NCBI GenBank assembly: GCA_016215325.1
Contig: JACRJV010000006.1
Location: 1-41,247 of the forward strand
Direction of reading: 5' to 3'
Source: Candidatus Uhrbacteria bacterium
Lineage (GTDB): Bacteria; Patescibacteriota; Patescibacteriia; JACRJV01
DNA: 41,247 nucleotides
The number at the start of each line of letters is the position of its first letter. The stretch's first letter is position 1. The notes below the pieces were generated by a model. It saw only the letters and a list, made by a program, of their open reading frames with translations. It ran no database searches and was not told the origin of the DNA. The position numbers and the translations under genes are program-made. This document shows, piece by piece, positions 29,329-40,400 of the stretch.

Positions 29329-32025
29329 TTACGCCACTTGCAGTGGCGTCATGCTCCCCCACCGTGCGCCGACTTTGGCATGGGCCACAATCGGAACATT
29401 GAGCGTCATGACGCTTTCCATGGTGTGCGCCGCTTTTTTCGCTACAGTATCGACTTCATCGGCGGCGACTTCGAACACCAGTTCGTCGTGGACTTGCAAC
29501 AGCATGCGAGCGGTTGGCGACCAATTTGTTAATTGTTTATCGATCGCGATCATGGCGAGCTTCATGATATCCGCAGCGGTCCCTTGGATCGGCATATTCG
29601 CGGCTACGCGCTCTGCTTGGGCGCGCACTTGTGCCATGCCGGAATGGATGTCGGGGAGATGCCGCTTTCGGCCAAAGAGTGTCTGCACGTATCCGTGTTC
29701 GCGGGCAAACTGCTTTGAGCCTTCCATAAAGGCGTGGACCGCGGCATAGACGGTGAAATAGCGGTCGATAAAATCTTTGGCTTGGGCACGTGTCATTCCC
29801 GTGGTTTGGGCGAGTCCGGTTGAGCCCAGGCCATAGAGGACTCCAAAATTCACCGTCTTGGCTGTACGCCGCATCTCGGTGCTCACCTCTTGAATAGGCA
29901 CGCCAAAGACTTCGGCTGCGGTGCGCGCGTGGATGTCTTCGCCGCTGTTAAACGATGCTATCATTTTTTCGTCTTTCGATAAGGACGCGACAACGCGCAA
30001 TTCGATTTGATTGTAATCTAATGAGAGTAGACGGAGTCCGCGGCCGCACACGAACGCATTGCGCACTTCGTTGCCCAATTCAGTGCGGATCGGAATGTTC
30101 TGGAGATTGGGATCCGAGGATGAGAGCCGGCCGGTTGCCGCGACCGTTTGGTTAAATGTGGTATAGATCCGGCCGGTTTTTGGATGGATAAGATGGGGCA
30201 ACGCCTCGACGTATGTATTGAGCAACTTTGTGAGTTCGCGATATTCCCCGAGCTTAGGAATAATCGGATGCGCGTCCTGCAATTTTTCCAGCTCTTCGGC
30301 CGCTGTTGAGAGGCCGGTTTTTGTTTTGCTGATCCCTTTGGTTGGCAGCTGGAGGCGTTCGAACAGAATGTGGCGGAGCTGTTGGGTGGAATTGATGTTA
30401 AATGGTTCGCCCGCAAAGTTTGTAATTTCCGTTTCCAACGTCTTGATGGTGCGCGTGAGTTTTGTTTTGAGCTTCGTAAGCTCCTCGGGATCAACCGCGA
30501 TGCCAGCGCGTTCCATCCGTGCCAGCACCGGGATGAGGGGGAGCTCGATTGTTTCAAATACCGTAGTGAGTTTGTCTTCGCGAATTTTTACATCCAGCAG
30601 CCGCGACAGTTCTGCAATCGCGATATTACGCCCCACTGTTTCGGCAATATCATCCGTGGGCTTTTGCAGGAGTTGCTGTTGTGTGCTGGTCACGCCGGGG
30701 ATTTCCTTCTTGAGTTCGCTAAAGACCAAATTGGAAAGGCTATGCGCACGCGACCCGGGGCTTAAGAGATACGATGCAATCATCGTGTCCATTCCGGCCC
30801 GCATGTCAGGTAGCCCCCAGTCCATAAGTTTTTTGAACTCCTGTTTAAGATCGTGCCCGATCCATTGGATGGCGCCGTTAAGCGTGAGCAGGGTTTTAAG
30901 TATCGCCGCATCGCCCTGTATGAACTCTGGGTAGTAGGCATGTCGTGACTGCGCGGTCATGACAAACCCTGCCGTGTTGTTCACAAATGAAATAACGCAC
31001 GAACCGTGCCCAACGACGGTGTTTAAAAATGCAGTCGATTCATCCGCTGACGAAATCTTAACCCACGATTGTTTGTCGGAGGGTGTTACTTCTGTCACTG
31101 ATTTTTTGGGGTTGGCGGGCGTGGGTGCTTGTTCTTGGGCGCCTGGAATTTTTTTAACGAGCGATTCAAACTCATACCGTTGGAAAAGCTCCATCACCCG
31201 AGGCCGGTCCATAGCACCCCACTGGCACTGTTCGAGTGAATAATCGATTGCAACATTGCGGTCGATCCTCACGAGTGTCCGGTTGAGTTCGAGGTCGGTG
31301 TCGGGTGATTGGAGTTTTGCAGCGACGGCAGGCGAAATAGTGGAGGAAGGTTTTGAAAGTTCCTTGAGGATCCCCTCGATCGACTCGTACCGTTGGAGCA
31401 ATTCTGTTGCTGTCTTCTCTCCGATCCCTTTAACGCCAGGGATGTTGTCAGAAGGGTCCCCGCGCAATGCCTTGTAGTCAATGAGTTGCTCTGGAGCAAG
31501 GCCATAACGAGCCGTGACGCCATTGATATCATAAAGAGTTGTTTCGGAAACGCCTTTTTTGAAGCAGAGTACGTTGACCGAATGGTTGACGAGCTGCATC
31601 GTATCCATGTCGCCGGTGAGGATGATCACGTGGGTCGGGGTTTCACGCGTAGATTCCGTTGTTGCAATAGTGCCGATAATATCGTCCGCTTCGTAGCCTT
31701 CATGTTCCAATACACAGATGCCAAGTGCTGTCAGTATCTCTTTGAGTTTGGGGAATTGCTCGTATAATTCATCCGCTTGTTTCACCCGTTGCGCTTTGTA
31801 TTGCTCAAAGATTTTATGGCGAAATGTCGGGCCCTTCCGGTCAAACGCTGCGATAATGGAATCGGGATGCACTTGCGGGATCACTTTAAAGAGCATGAGC
31901 AAGAATCCGTACATGGCATTGACCACTTCGCCCTGTTTGGTCGTGAGCGGCGGCAGGGCGTGCCAAGCGCGGTGGAGGAGCGCGTTGGCGTCGATTAGTA
32001 ATAATTTTTTGGATTGTAGGGCCAT
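29329..32025 (-). CDS. polA: DNA polymerase I, proofreading domain degenerate
   Basis: An 898-aa protein. Residues 1-290 are the 5'-3' exonuclease: LLLIDANALLHRAW, AAFDRKGPTFRHK, EGYEADDIIG, LTGDMDTMQLV, HhH GVKGIGEKTA. The middle domain has the DEDD exonuclease position, but the D-x-E of motif I is missing (CVISFVNN), motif II has IGHDLKQEF and motif III lacks its Asp, so 3'-5' proofreading is probably lost. The polymerase domain is intact: SLDYNQIELRVVA (motif A), RRTAKTVNFGVLYGL (motif B), LQVHDELVFE (motif C). ATG 32025 (MALQSKK) fits better than ATG 32070. It roles in repair and Okazaki-fragment processing. Likely co-transcribed after truB. Confidence 0.94.
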   Translation of the reverse strand: MALQSKKLLLIDANALLHRAWHALPPLTTKQGEVVNAMYGFLLMLFKVIPQVHPDSIIAAFDRKGPTFRHKIFEQYKAQRVKQADELYEQFPKLKEILTALGICVLEHEGYEADDIIGTIATTESTRETPTHVIILTGDMDTMQLVNHSVNVLCFKKGVSETTLYDINGVTARYGLAPEQLIDYKALRGDPSDNIPGVKGIGEKTATELLQRYESIEGILKELSKPSSTISPAVAAKLQSPDTDLELNRTLVRIDRNVAIDYSLEQCQWGAMDRPRVMELFQRYEFESLVKKIPGAQEQAPTPANPKKSVTEVTPSDKQSWVKISSADESTAFLNTVVGHGSCVISFVNNTAGFVMTAQSRHAYYPEFIQGDAAILKTLLTLNGAIQWIGHDLKQEFKKLMDWGLPDMRAGMDTMIASYLLSPGSRAHSLSNLVFSELKKEIPGVTSTQQQLLQKPTDDIAETVGRNIAIAELSRLLDVKIREDKLTTVFETIELPLIPVLARMERAGIAVDPEELTKLKTKLTRTIKTLETEITNFAGEPFNINSTQQLRHILFERLQLPTKGISKTKTGLSTAAEELEKLQDAHPIIPKLGEYRELTKLLNTYVEALPHLIHPKTGRIYTTFNQTVAATGRLSSSDPNLQNIPIRTELGNEVRNAFVCGRGLRLLSLDYNQIELRVVASLSKDEKMIASFNSGEDIHARTAAEVFGVPIQEVSTEMRRTAKTVNFGVLYGLGSTGLAQTTGMTRAQAKDFIDRYFTVYAAVHAFMEGSKQFAREHGYVQTLFGRKRHLPDIHSGMAQVRAQAERVAANMPIQGTAADIMKLAMIAIDKQLTNWSPTARMLLQVHDELVFEVAADEVDTVAKKAAHTMESVMTLNVPIVAHAKVGARWGSMTPLQVA

Positions 32026-32120
32026 ATTGAATATTAACGGGAACCTAGGTGTTATAGACGTTTCTTCCATTTTCTATTCTCTATGTTCCATTACTAATCT
32101 CTCATTTCCAATAACCAGTT

Positions 32121-32810
32121 TCACTTCAGGCGTTGTTCCCAGTTCTCCGTTGTTATCATATCCAGTTCCATCGCATCCTTCAATCGATAGGGGCCGATCG
32201 CGGTGCGTTGGAGCTCTTGGCAATAGGCGCCGCATCCGAGCGCATTGCCAATGTCTTCGGAGAGCGTGCGGATGTAGGTACCGCTGCTGCAGGCAATATC
32301 AATCGTGAGCAGTGGAGGAGTATACGACACGAGTGCGAGATTTGAGATAGAGATAGAGACGGGCCGCCGTTCGATCGTTTTGCCGCGTCGGGCGAGCTCG
32401 TAGAGTTTTTTGCCACCCACCTTTTTGGCAGAATGCATGGGCGGGACTTGAGAAATATCCCCAGTAAATCGTTTCAACACCTCTTGTATGATGTTCTCTG
32501 TTGGTGAGTACTGTGAGGGTCCCAAATTAGAAATTATTGTGCCGGTCTTATCGCCCGTATCTGACGTTGCTCCCAAATACAAAGTTGCTCGGTACTGCTT
32601 GTCCATCTTCAGGAAACGGTCAATCTCCCGCGTTGCTTCACGGCCGATTCCAACAATCAGCAGCCCGGTCGCAAACGGATCCAATGTTCCGCTGTGGCCG
32701 ATCCTCTGGACTCCGGTCACACGTCGGAGTTGGTCGATCACATCGTGCGATGTAATGCCCGCGGGCTTTTCGATGAGGAGAAATCCTGAGGGGATTGATT
32801 GACTTAGCAC
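32121..32810 (-). CDS. truB: tRNA pseudouridine-55 synthase
   Basis: A 229-aa enzyme making pseudouridine 55 in the tRNA T-loop. The catalytic Asp lies in GHSGTLDPFATGLL; LIEKPAGITSHDV at the N-terminus, the YLGATSDTGDKTG segment and SGTYIRTLSEDIG are conserved. The start is GTG 32810 (GTG CTA AGT CAA), 23 bases before the polA-side reading; the C-terminal PUA domain is absent, giving the short bacterial form. Divergent from infB. Confidence 0.93.
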   Translation of the reverse strand: MLSQSIPSGFLLIEKPAGITSHDVIDQLRRVTGVQRIGHSGTLDPFATGLLIVGIGREATREIDRFLKMDKQYRATLYLGATSDTGDKTGTIISNLGPSQYSPTENIIQEVLKRFTGDISQVPPMHSAKKVGGKKLYELARRGKTIERRPVSISISNLALVSYTPPLLTIDIACSSGTYIRTLSEDIGNALGCGAYCQELQRTAIGPYRLKDAMELDMITTENWEQRLK

Positions 32811-32827
32811 AGTTTTTATTGTATAAT
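32799..32827 (+). promoter_or_regulatory. infB promoter
   Basis: TTGACT (32799-32804), 17-bp spacer, consensus TATAAT (32822-32827). The -35 overlaps the first codons of divergent truB. Leader of about 85 bases before ATG 32919. Confidence 0.75.
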
Positions 32828-32918
32828 TTTTTTACTCAATATCCTTCATTTATTTAGTATTCGCGGTATTCGCATCCCTGACTAGCTGATGAGGATGGAT
32901 GGTATTCGCATTATCCTT

Positions 32919-34913
32919 ATGAATATTACCGAACTTGCCCGACGATTACGCGTTTCTCCCACAGTCCTTTTTGATTTGCTGCCTAAAATGGGGTTTGATA
33001 TTGGTAAACGCGCAATCAAGGTTGATCCGCGTACCGCCCAGCGTATCATACGCGAATGGAAAATTAAAATCGCGGAGCTCCAGCGTCAACAAGAGATTGA
33101 GAAACGCATGGCAGAAAAGGAAGAACGGCGGCAAAAGCAGACGGAAGCCATCCATCTCCCGCCGGTCATTGCGGTACGCGATTTTGCCGTTAAACTCAAT
33201 TTGCCGGTGACGGCTATTATCAAAGAACTCATGACACAAGGGGTATTGGCAACGGTGAACGAAATGATTGATTTCGAGACCGCCTCCATCATTGCACAGG
33301 ATCTTGGATTCCAAACCGTTGCCGAGGATCATGCACCTTCCGTTGAGAAAGAGTTGGAACAGGCCCGGGCGGCAAAACCCAGCCTTCCGGAAATCAACGC
33401 CAATGACCCTGTACGGCCGCCGGTGGTGGTGGTGATGGGCCATATTGACCATGGGAAGACGAAGCTCCTTGATGCGATCCGTAAGACGCAAGTTGTGGAG
33501 CAAGAACATGGTGGAATTACGCAGCATATTGGCGCGTATCAAATTACGGTCAATAATCGCAAGATCACCTTTATTGATACGCCGGGACACGAGGCGTTTA
33601 TGAGCATGCGCGCTCGCGGCGCGCGTGTTGCCGATATTGCTATCCTCGTTGTTGCGGCAGACGATGGGGTCAAGCCGCAAACATTGGAAACAATCCAGAT
33701 TATTCGCGGGGCGGAACTGCCCATGATTGTCGCGATCAATAAAATCGATAAACCAGAAGCTAATATTGATAAAACAAAGTCACAATTAGCTGACCATAAT
33801 GTTATCGGAGAACAGTGGGGCGGCGCAGTGCCCATGGTCCCGATCTCTGCCAAGGAAGGGAAGGGCATCAAAGAGTTGCTGGAGGTGATTCTGCTCGTCG
33901 CGGATGTAAACCCTGACCGACTACGCGCAGCGGCAGAAGGCACGGCCCACGCGGCCGTGATCGAATCGCGAGTTGATAAACGCGAAGGAGTGGTGGCGAC
34001 AGTCCTGGTACAACAGGGGACGCTCAAGCGCAACGATCCCTTATCCGTCGGAGGAGTTGGGTATGGGCACGTGCGGATCCTGCGGGACGAACATGGACGA
34101 CCGATCGAAGAAGCAACCCCGAGTACTCCCGCGAGAGTCCTTGGGTTTAAAGTTGCTCCCGCGGTGGGGGACATTGTTGATGCGGTTGAATCGGAAGAGA
34201 TGGTTCGCAAAACTGCGGCTTCGGGAAATCGCTCGCAACAACTCTTAAATGCGTTGTCGCGGGTCAACGTGAGACCAGAAGACGACTCCAAGAAACATCG
34301 CATTCCCCTGATCATCAAAGCAGATGTACTCGGTTCGCTGGAGGCGGTTCTATCAGAGCTCCAAAAAATCGAACACCCCGAGGTGGGCGTAACTGTTATT
34401 CATAAAGGGCTTGGGGCAATCTCTGACGCCGATGTTGCGAGGGCGGTGGACACGAACGCAATACTGCTCGGCTTCAATGTGATGACGTTGCCGACGGCAG
34501 CGAATTTTGCACATGAAAAAAATGTCGATATGCGTTCGTTTACCGTTATCTACCATTTGCTCGATAGCATCAAACAAGATTTAGAAAAGATTCTTACGCC
34601 CGAAATTCGGAAAATTCCATTGGGACGCATCCAAGTGGTGCGTATCTTTAGTGCCGCAGGCCGAATGACAACGGCCGGGACACGCGTACTGGAAGGGCGG
34701 ATGCTCCCCAAAGATGTGGTGGATGTGGAGCGCGCCAGCGTGGCGATTGGTCGAGCAACAGTCGTTGAGATCCGCAGTGGCAAAGAGACCGTGAACAAAG
34801 TCGAATCCGGGCAAGAGTGCGGTATGCGTTTAAATAGCCGCGATCCGATAAAAGAAAACGATGTGCTTGTCCCTTTCCGAGAAGAGAAAATTACACGCAC
34901 CTTGGAAGGATAA
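32919..34913 (+). CDS. infB: translation initiation factor IF-2
   Basis: A 664-aa GTPase that delivers initiator tRNA. A short N-terminus carries an IF2_N-like domain (MNITELARRLRVSPTVLFDLLPKMG) and a charged coil, then a second IF2_N (85-135). GTPase motifs: GHIDHGKTKLLD (G1, with Lys where Ser or Thr is common), GGITQHIGAYQ, DTPGHEAF (G3), NKIDKPEA (G4), SAKEGKG (G5). Domains II-IV follow, ending NDVLVPFREEKITRTLEG. ATG 32919 is preferred; the frame is open to 32889. rbfA begins 4 bases after the stop. Confidence 0.95.
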   Translation: MNITELARRLRVSPTVLFDLLPKMGFDIGKRAIKVDPRTAQRIIREWKIKIAELQRQQEIEKRMAEKEERRQKQTEAIHLPPVIAVRDFAVKLNLPVTAIIKELMTQGVLATVNEMIDFETASIIAQDLGFQTVAEDHAPSVEKELEQARAAKPSLPEINANDPVRPPVVVVMGHIDHGKTKLLDAIRKTQVVEQEHGGITQHIGAYQITVNNRKITFIDTPGHEAFMSMRARGARVADIAILVVAADDGVKPQTLETIQIIRGAELPMIVAINKIDKPEANIDKTKSQLADHNVIGEQWGGAVPMVPISAKEGKGIKELLEVILLVADVNPDRLRAAAEGTAHAAVIESRVDKREGVVATVLVQQGTLKRNDPLSVGGVGYGHVRILRDEHGRPIEEATPSTPARVLGFKVAPAVGDIVDAVESEEMVRKTAASGNRSQQLLNALSRVNVRPEDDSKKHRIPLIIKADVLGSLEAVLSELQKIEHPEVGVTVIHKGLGAISDADVARAVDTNAILLGFNVMTLPTAANFAHEKNVDMRSFTVIYHLLDSIKQDLEKILTPEIRKIPLGRIQVVRIFSAAGRMTTAGTRVLEGRMLPKDVVDVERASVAIGRATVVEIRSGKETVNKVESGQECGMRLNSRDPIKENDVLVPFREEKITRTLEG

Positions 34914-34916
34914 GAT

Positions 34917-35282
34917 ATGTACCGCAAACAGCGCGTTGAGTCACTGCTTCGGGAAGAGCTCAACTACTTGCTCAAAAAGGAAGCAGAATTCCCGTTGGGT
35001 GCAATGGTCACCGTAATGCGCGTAGAGCTCACGAATGATGGAGAGCAAGCCGTCGTGTGGGTGAGTATATTCCCAAAGAAATTTGAGGTATCGATTCAAA
35101 AACAGCTCGGGCGGATGACTCCGATGTTCGGCGGGATGCTGGTGAAACGACTGCGGATGCAGTATGTGCCCAAGATTCATTTTCGCCTTGACAACAGTAA
35201 TGAAACCGCGGACGAAATAACACGGCTGCTTGATGCGCTGCCCCCTGAGGAGCGAGAAGGGGCTGTGCACAATGACAGTTGA
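34917..35282 (+). CDS. rbfA: ribosome-binding factor A
   Basis: A 121-aa KH-fold protein for 30S maturation. It starts MYRKQRVESLLREELNYLL and has the central VTVMRVELTNDGEQAVVWVSIF and MLVKRLRMQYVPKIHFRLD, the latter matching the conserved R...P.L.F..D region. The C-terminal helix follows. Operon with infB, as in many bacteria. Confidence 0.93.
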   Translation: MYRKQRVESLLREELNYLLKKEAEFPLGAMVTVMRVELTNDGEQAVVWVSIFPKKFEVSIQKQLGRMTPMFGGMLVKRLRMQYVPKIHFRLDNSNETADEITRLLDALPPEEREGAVHNDS

Positions 35283-35307
35283 TTTTTTTATGAAAAAATG
35301 ATATAAT
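35279..35307 (+). promoter_or_regulatory. promoter of the giant Ycf48-repeat gene
   Basis: TTGATT (35279-35284), 17-bp spacer, TATAAT (35302-35307), overlapping the end of rbfA; 42 bases before ATG 35350. Confidence 0.7.
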
Positions 35308-35349
35308 AGTATCATCAAAAATAAAAAGTAAGACAAAAATAGCAACGAT

Positions 35350-37443
35350 ATGCAGATGGGATTATTCGAGGACCAAGGTGTCCCATCGATTGTTGGCAAT
35401 CAAGTATCCAAGCGTTCGCCGTATCAGCGCACGCTTTTTTTGTTGCTTGGATTGTTGGTCATCCTTTCCAACGCTTCATTGCAGCCACTGCCCCTGTTTG
35501 CGGCAACCAACTCGGTAAGTGAGAACTTTACCGCCACCACCAACATTGACATCGCCAACACTACTGCCACGGTGGACATCGCTCACGGCCAGACGCGCCT
35601 TACGACCACTGATGCATGGACAAATACGCTGGGATTTTTTGGCAATAATCAAGATGTCTTTTTTTTAAACTCTGATCCTTTGGTCGGCTGGGCTGTGACC
35701 GTACAAGGGGAAATTTTGAAAACGACCGATGCGGGGATTTTCTGGCATGTTCAACATTCTGCGCCCAACACGCCGTATAACACAGAGCTCTACAACATCT
35801 TTTTTATTGATGCCAATACTGGCTGGGCAGTGGGAGGGGTTCCCGAAGGCCCGAGCGGGTATATGGTCAAAACCACCGATGGAGGAGCGACGTGGAACGT
35901 GGTGACTCCCAGCGGCGCAACAGTACTTCAAGACACCTATTTTACAAGCACTCAAAACGGCTGGGCAGTGGGATGGGCTGGAGCCATCTATCGCACGCAA
36001 GATGGGGGGGCTACATGGGCAACACAAACATCAGGAACTGGTGAAACGCTCAATGCAGTGTATGTGGATCCAGCTGGAACGAAAGGGATGATCGTTGGAG
36101 GCACCGGCACGATTTTACGTACCACAGACAGCGGGGCAACATGGAGCGCACGCGCTCCAGCCAATGCGACAGAGGCCGGTTTATTGCTCACTGGTAATTT
36201 TAGTGGTCTGTATTTCCTCAATGGTAACAGGGGTTGGCTTTTTTCTGATGGCGGCGGTATTTCGTATACCATTGATCATGGGGACACAGCATTCTCAATT
36301 CAGTCCGCTGGAACACTCGATGGTCCGGATGATGAGGCAGCATTCGCCGCGTACCTCGCGGGCGCGACCTGCGGGCCTATTTCCGGAAGTTGCGTCGGAG
36401 CCTTGCGTACAGTAATCCCAAATCTCCGCGCCGGATCGTTTTTCTCCAGCGACATCGGCATGGTGGTGGGCAACAAGGGTGCCATTCTTAAAACCACCAA
36501 CGGCGGCGCTGTATGGAACGTACAATTGTCTGCGACCAACAGAAATTTGTTTTCTGTGGCCATGACATCAGCCACAACCGCGTATGTCGCGGGCGAGGGC
36601 AACATCCTCCTTAAAACTACGGACGGCGGATCAGGTTCACCGTATTCCTGGCAGAATCGCGATGGCGGACGGATGTACACGTTTCGCGCCATTGATTTTG
36701 CCGATGCGTCCAATGGCATGATTGTAGGCGATGGCGGGAGCACGATGTTAAAGACCACGGATGGCGGAGCAACCTGGGGTGGGGTCTCCACGCCCGACAA
36801 CGCCGGCGAAATAGCCAATGCGGTGGATCTCGTATCAGGCACCACAACCGGATGGATGGTGGATAGTAACGGCGGCATCTATCGCACTACAGACTTGGGA
36901 GACAATTGGACTCGGCAGACCGCTAATGTGTCGGGCGCTTCGATTGTGGGCACGCCTTTGAATGGAGTATGGGCGAGTGATGCCAATACTGCAACAGTTG
37001 TCGGGGATAATGGACTGGTGGTGAACACCACCGATGCTGGCGCCACCTGGACGCGACGAGCAACCGACGTGATCAACGATAATAACGGCGAGAGCGTTCA
37101 TTTTCCGGTTAACGCGGCCACCGGATGGGTTGTTGGAGGTGAAGGCTTAATCCTTAAAACGAGCGATAGCGGAGCCACTTGGGAAGCGCCACTAGTGGAA
37201 AATATTCGAGAGGCAGACGGCGTCACAGTGTTAAATATTACGAATAAATATTTTAGGCTTGTCAAAATGCTTAATAACACTACTGGATGGATCACGGGGG
37301 ACAATGGCATTATCCTCAAAACAACCGATGGGGGCACAACCTGGGTTCAACAGACAATTGGATTTGGAGGAGATTTAAGCAACATGGTGATCGTGGACGC
37401 AGATACGGTGTGGATCACGGGTCGCAACGACGAGCTCTTCTAA
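35350..37443 (+). CDS. giant secreted Ycf48/BNR-repeat protein, N-terminal part
   Basis: 697 residues. An N-terminal membrane signal (about 28-51, after KRSPYQR) suggests export. From about residue 85 come tandem Ycf48/BNR-like beta-propeller repeats of roughly 45-60 aa, each with W.VG..G.ILKTTDGG.TW. I count about 13 before the stop. The TAA at 37441-37443 falls inside a repeat (DELF*TTNGGTDW) where the other repeats have Lys, so AAA to TAA is the simplest cause. The same frame then stays open to the window end. The gene is thus split by a nonsense mutation, or the codon is an error. Confidence 0.8.
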   Translation: MQMGLFEDQGVPSIVGNQVSKRSPYQRTLFLLLGLLVILSNASLQPLPLFAATNSVSENFTATTNIDIANTTATVDIAHGQTRLTTTDAWTNTLGFFGNNQDVFFLNSDPLVGWAVTVQGEILKTTDAGIFWHVQHSAPNTPYNTELYNIFFIDANTGWAVGGVPEGPSGYMVKTTDGGATWNVVTPSGATVLQDTYFTSTQNGWAVGWAGAIYRTQDGGATWATQTSGTGETLNAVYVDPAGTKGMIVGGTGTILRTTDSGATWSARAPANATEAGLLLTGNFSGLYFLNGNRGWLFSDGGGISYTIDHGDTAFSIQSAGTLDGPDDEAAFAAYLAGATCGPISGSCVGALRTVIPNLRAGSFFSSDIGMVVGNKGAILKTTNGGAVWNVQLSATNRNLFSVAMTSATTAYVAGEGNILLKTTDGGSGSPYSWQNRDGGRMYTFRAIDFADASNGMIVGDGGSTMLKTTDGGATWGGVSTPDNAGEIANAVDLVSGTTTGWMVDSNGGIYRTTDLGDNWTRQTANVSGASIVGTPLNGVWASDANTATVVGDNGLVVNTTDAGATWTRRATDVINDNNGESVHFPVNAATGWVVGGEGLILKTSDSGATWEAPLVENIREADGVTVLNITNKYFRLVKMLNNTTGWITGDNGIILKTTDGGTTWVQQTIGFGGDLSNMVIVDADTVWITGRNDELF

Positions 37444-40400
37444 ACCACCAATGGCGGGACAGACTGGACAAGCCGCGGTTTCCCCGGCGGTGATGGATTC
37501 TTGGGCGCAGCGCAAGCATCAGCTACGAGCATCTGGTTTGTGGGCCAAGGGGCGACGTTAGCGCAGTGGACCAATCCCGGAGACACGATTGCGCTCAAGC
37601 ATTTTGATAGTCAAAAAAGTTTTAATAATGTTGATGGCACGGGCGACACCGTGTATGCGGTAGGAACAAATCGCCAGGTGGCCAAGAGCACAGACGCTGG
37701 GGTAACGTGGGTTTCGGTAGATAGTGGAGCGGACGAGGGCGAAGACCTGATCGGCGTTGCCGTAGCAGATGTTTCGACCGTGTGGGCTGTGGGGCAGTCT
37801 GGACTCATTCGCTATAGCACCAATGGTGGAACGTCGTGGAGCACCCAAGTATCGGGTACTGCCATGGATCTGAAGGAAATTGACGCCGCATCAACATCCG
37901 TGGCATGGGCCGTGGGAAACGGTGGGACGATTCTTAAAACCGTGAACGGCGGAACGAACTGGAGTACTCAGGTTAGTGGGACCGAACTAGATCTTCGCGC
38001 CGTGCACGTCATTGATGAGAATACAGCTGTGACTGTCGGTACCGGTGCAACAATACTCAAAACCACCAATGGCGGCACGACATGGAACGCCTTGGACGGA
38101 CAGACATCAGAGGACTTAGAAGCCGTATATTTTGTTGATGCGAATACCGGATGGGTTGGTGGTGATAGGGGAACTATCCGCAAGACAACCGATGGCGGGA
38201 GTACGTGGACCATCCAAGCGGCTGGTATTGACTCGGATTGGGACTTATGGGACATCCAGTGCACGGATAGTCAGACGTGTTTTGTCGGAACCGGCAATGG
38301 CGTTATTCTCCACACGATTGACGGAGGGAGCAACTGGACGAACGTTGAGGACTCTATGGGAATTCTTCCTCTCTACGCCAAGGATTTCGAGACCGTTGTC
38401 GCCATGAGTCAGGGCACTCTTGGCGCTACGCGCTACACCCCCACCTATTCCACCACCAGCACCATTGTCTCCAACAACCTCCACACAGACACGACCCGAT
38501 CTGTCCAGAATACCACCCTCACAGCCACACAAACCCTCAATGGGGGGACCATCACGTACTATGTCGCCAACTCCGACCCCGCCGGAGTCTCCTGCGGCTC
38601 TTCAACCCCCTGGCTTGCGACTACTAGTGGCTCAGCCACCTCCTTTGGCAGTACCAGTCAAACCAAACTCTACTGGTGCGCTCAACTCACTAGCCCCAGC
38701 ACCAGCACGAGCCCTCGCTTGACGGGTATTACCCTAAGCTATGAAACCGCTATTGTAGGCCATGGCGGCGGAGGTGGTGGTGATGGCGGCGGTGGAGGAG
38801 GCGGAGGAGGATGCACCAGTAACTGTACCCCTGGCCCCCAAGCTCCGACAGCACTGCCACCGACCGTCTCTTCGTCGACCTCCGTCCAATGGAACTTTAG
38901 TCCCTCCACCCTTGCCACGGAGTACATTCTTTCTCAAGACAACGGCAATGGAACTTCCCAACCCCTGCTCGCTGTCCAAGACCCCAACATCGGCAGTATC
39001 ACCGAAAAAGGAAGGACCCCCAACACCCGATACGTTGATCGTGTGATCCAAGCCAAAAACAGTGCCGGCTCTTCCCCTACCACAGCGCTTCCTGCTGCCA
39101 CAACCCTGTCCGAAACTCCTGTTGCCCTAGAGCTCGACCCCACCTCGACCGCCTCTTCTTCTGCCATCCTTCTTTCTCGAGGGAATAACCCGGACATCAC
39201 CGAGTTTGCCATTGGGGAACGCGATCAAGGATTTGTCCAGGCCAGCGGAGCCTTTAATCAGAATGCCGCTGACGCTCAATGGATTGCCTGGAGTAAGTGG
39301 GGCCAACCAGCCACCAAGCCCGATGGCTCTGCCAGTAGCACCGTGCGTGCCATTCCAATGTCGCAGTTTCTCCCCAACCGAGAGTATCGCCTTACGGCCT
39401 TGAGCCGCAATCTTGACCATATCCAAGCCACTGCCTCCCCGGAAGCGATTCTGGTTAGCCCCATCGAAGCGGTCGCCCGTCTGACGGCCACAGAGCCCCA
39501 AGTCGGCACCCTCATTGTCACCGCTTTTTCCAGTGCTCCTTCCGGAGAATTCAGCAATCGCGCCATCTCCAACTCTGGCCTTTTGTTTGAGCTTGAATCC
39601 GACGCGATCCCAAGCAAGAACTCTGGTTGGATCCATGATGCTTCTTGGACAGCTCACGACATCCCCAAAGGGACCTATCTCCTCCGCGTCCGATCCCGCA
39701 ATCAACAGGGGCGGGAAACCACACCAGTGACCACCAATGTGATCTTGAGTGGGGTAGTGACGTCGCCAGAGAAGGAAAAAGATACCGTGCTGCCTAAGGT
39801 GGAGAAACCCACCCTTCTGCCCCTCGCCCCTCCCACGATCCTCTGGCCTGGAAAAGACCAAGAGAGGATCCACTCCCATGATATCCCCATCGTCGGGACC
39901 GCTCCGGCACAAACAACCGTCGAACTCACCGTCGATGGTCGGCAGGAGAAGATAACAACCCGATCCGATGGATCCTGGAGCACTCTGGAGAGCCTGAATG
40001 ATGGAACGTATCTCTTGAGTGTCGCTACCGTCAATGCCGCGGGTGTCCGCAGTACCGTGGTGACCTCCCGCACCATCATTGTCGACACCCAGACTCCTCC
40101 ACCGGATGTTGCCCCACTGCCTCCGACCATCACCAGCCCCACTGACCCGTATCAAAGTTCATCGCCCACCGTGAATATCCGAGGCAGAGGACCGGCCAAT
40201 ACCATCATCCTCGTCCGTTGGCAGCAACCCAAAGGAACAACCATTGCCAAAGACGCCGTCCCGGTTGTCGATGGAGCGTGGAGTGCGACCCGGACGCTCA
40301 CTCCTGGAACCTATACCCTTACGGCTGTTGCGACGGTTCCGTCAGGCTCGAGCAGCAGTGAGAGTGCGCCGGTCACCGTACGCCTTGCACCCACAGAAGA

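Noticed and set aside
12789-37443. Reassignment of UAG or UAA as a sense codon
   Set aside because: Only one in-frame case of each was found, normal genes here end in TAA, TAG and TGA, and CPR code changes known to me involve UGA.
39127-40155. 342-codon minus-strand open frame inside the giant gene
   Set aside because: Low-complexity Gly/Arg/Asp composition mirrors the Pro/Thr/Ser codons of the real gene.
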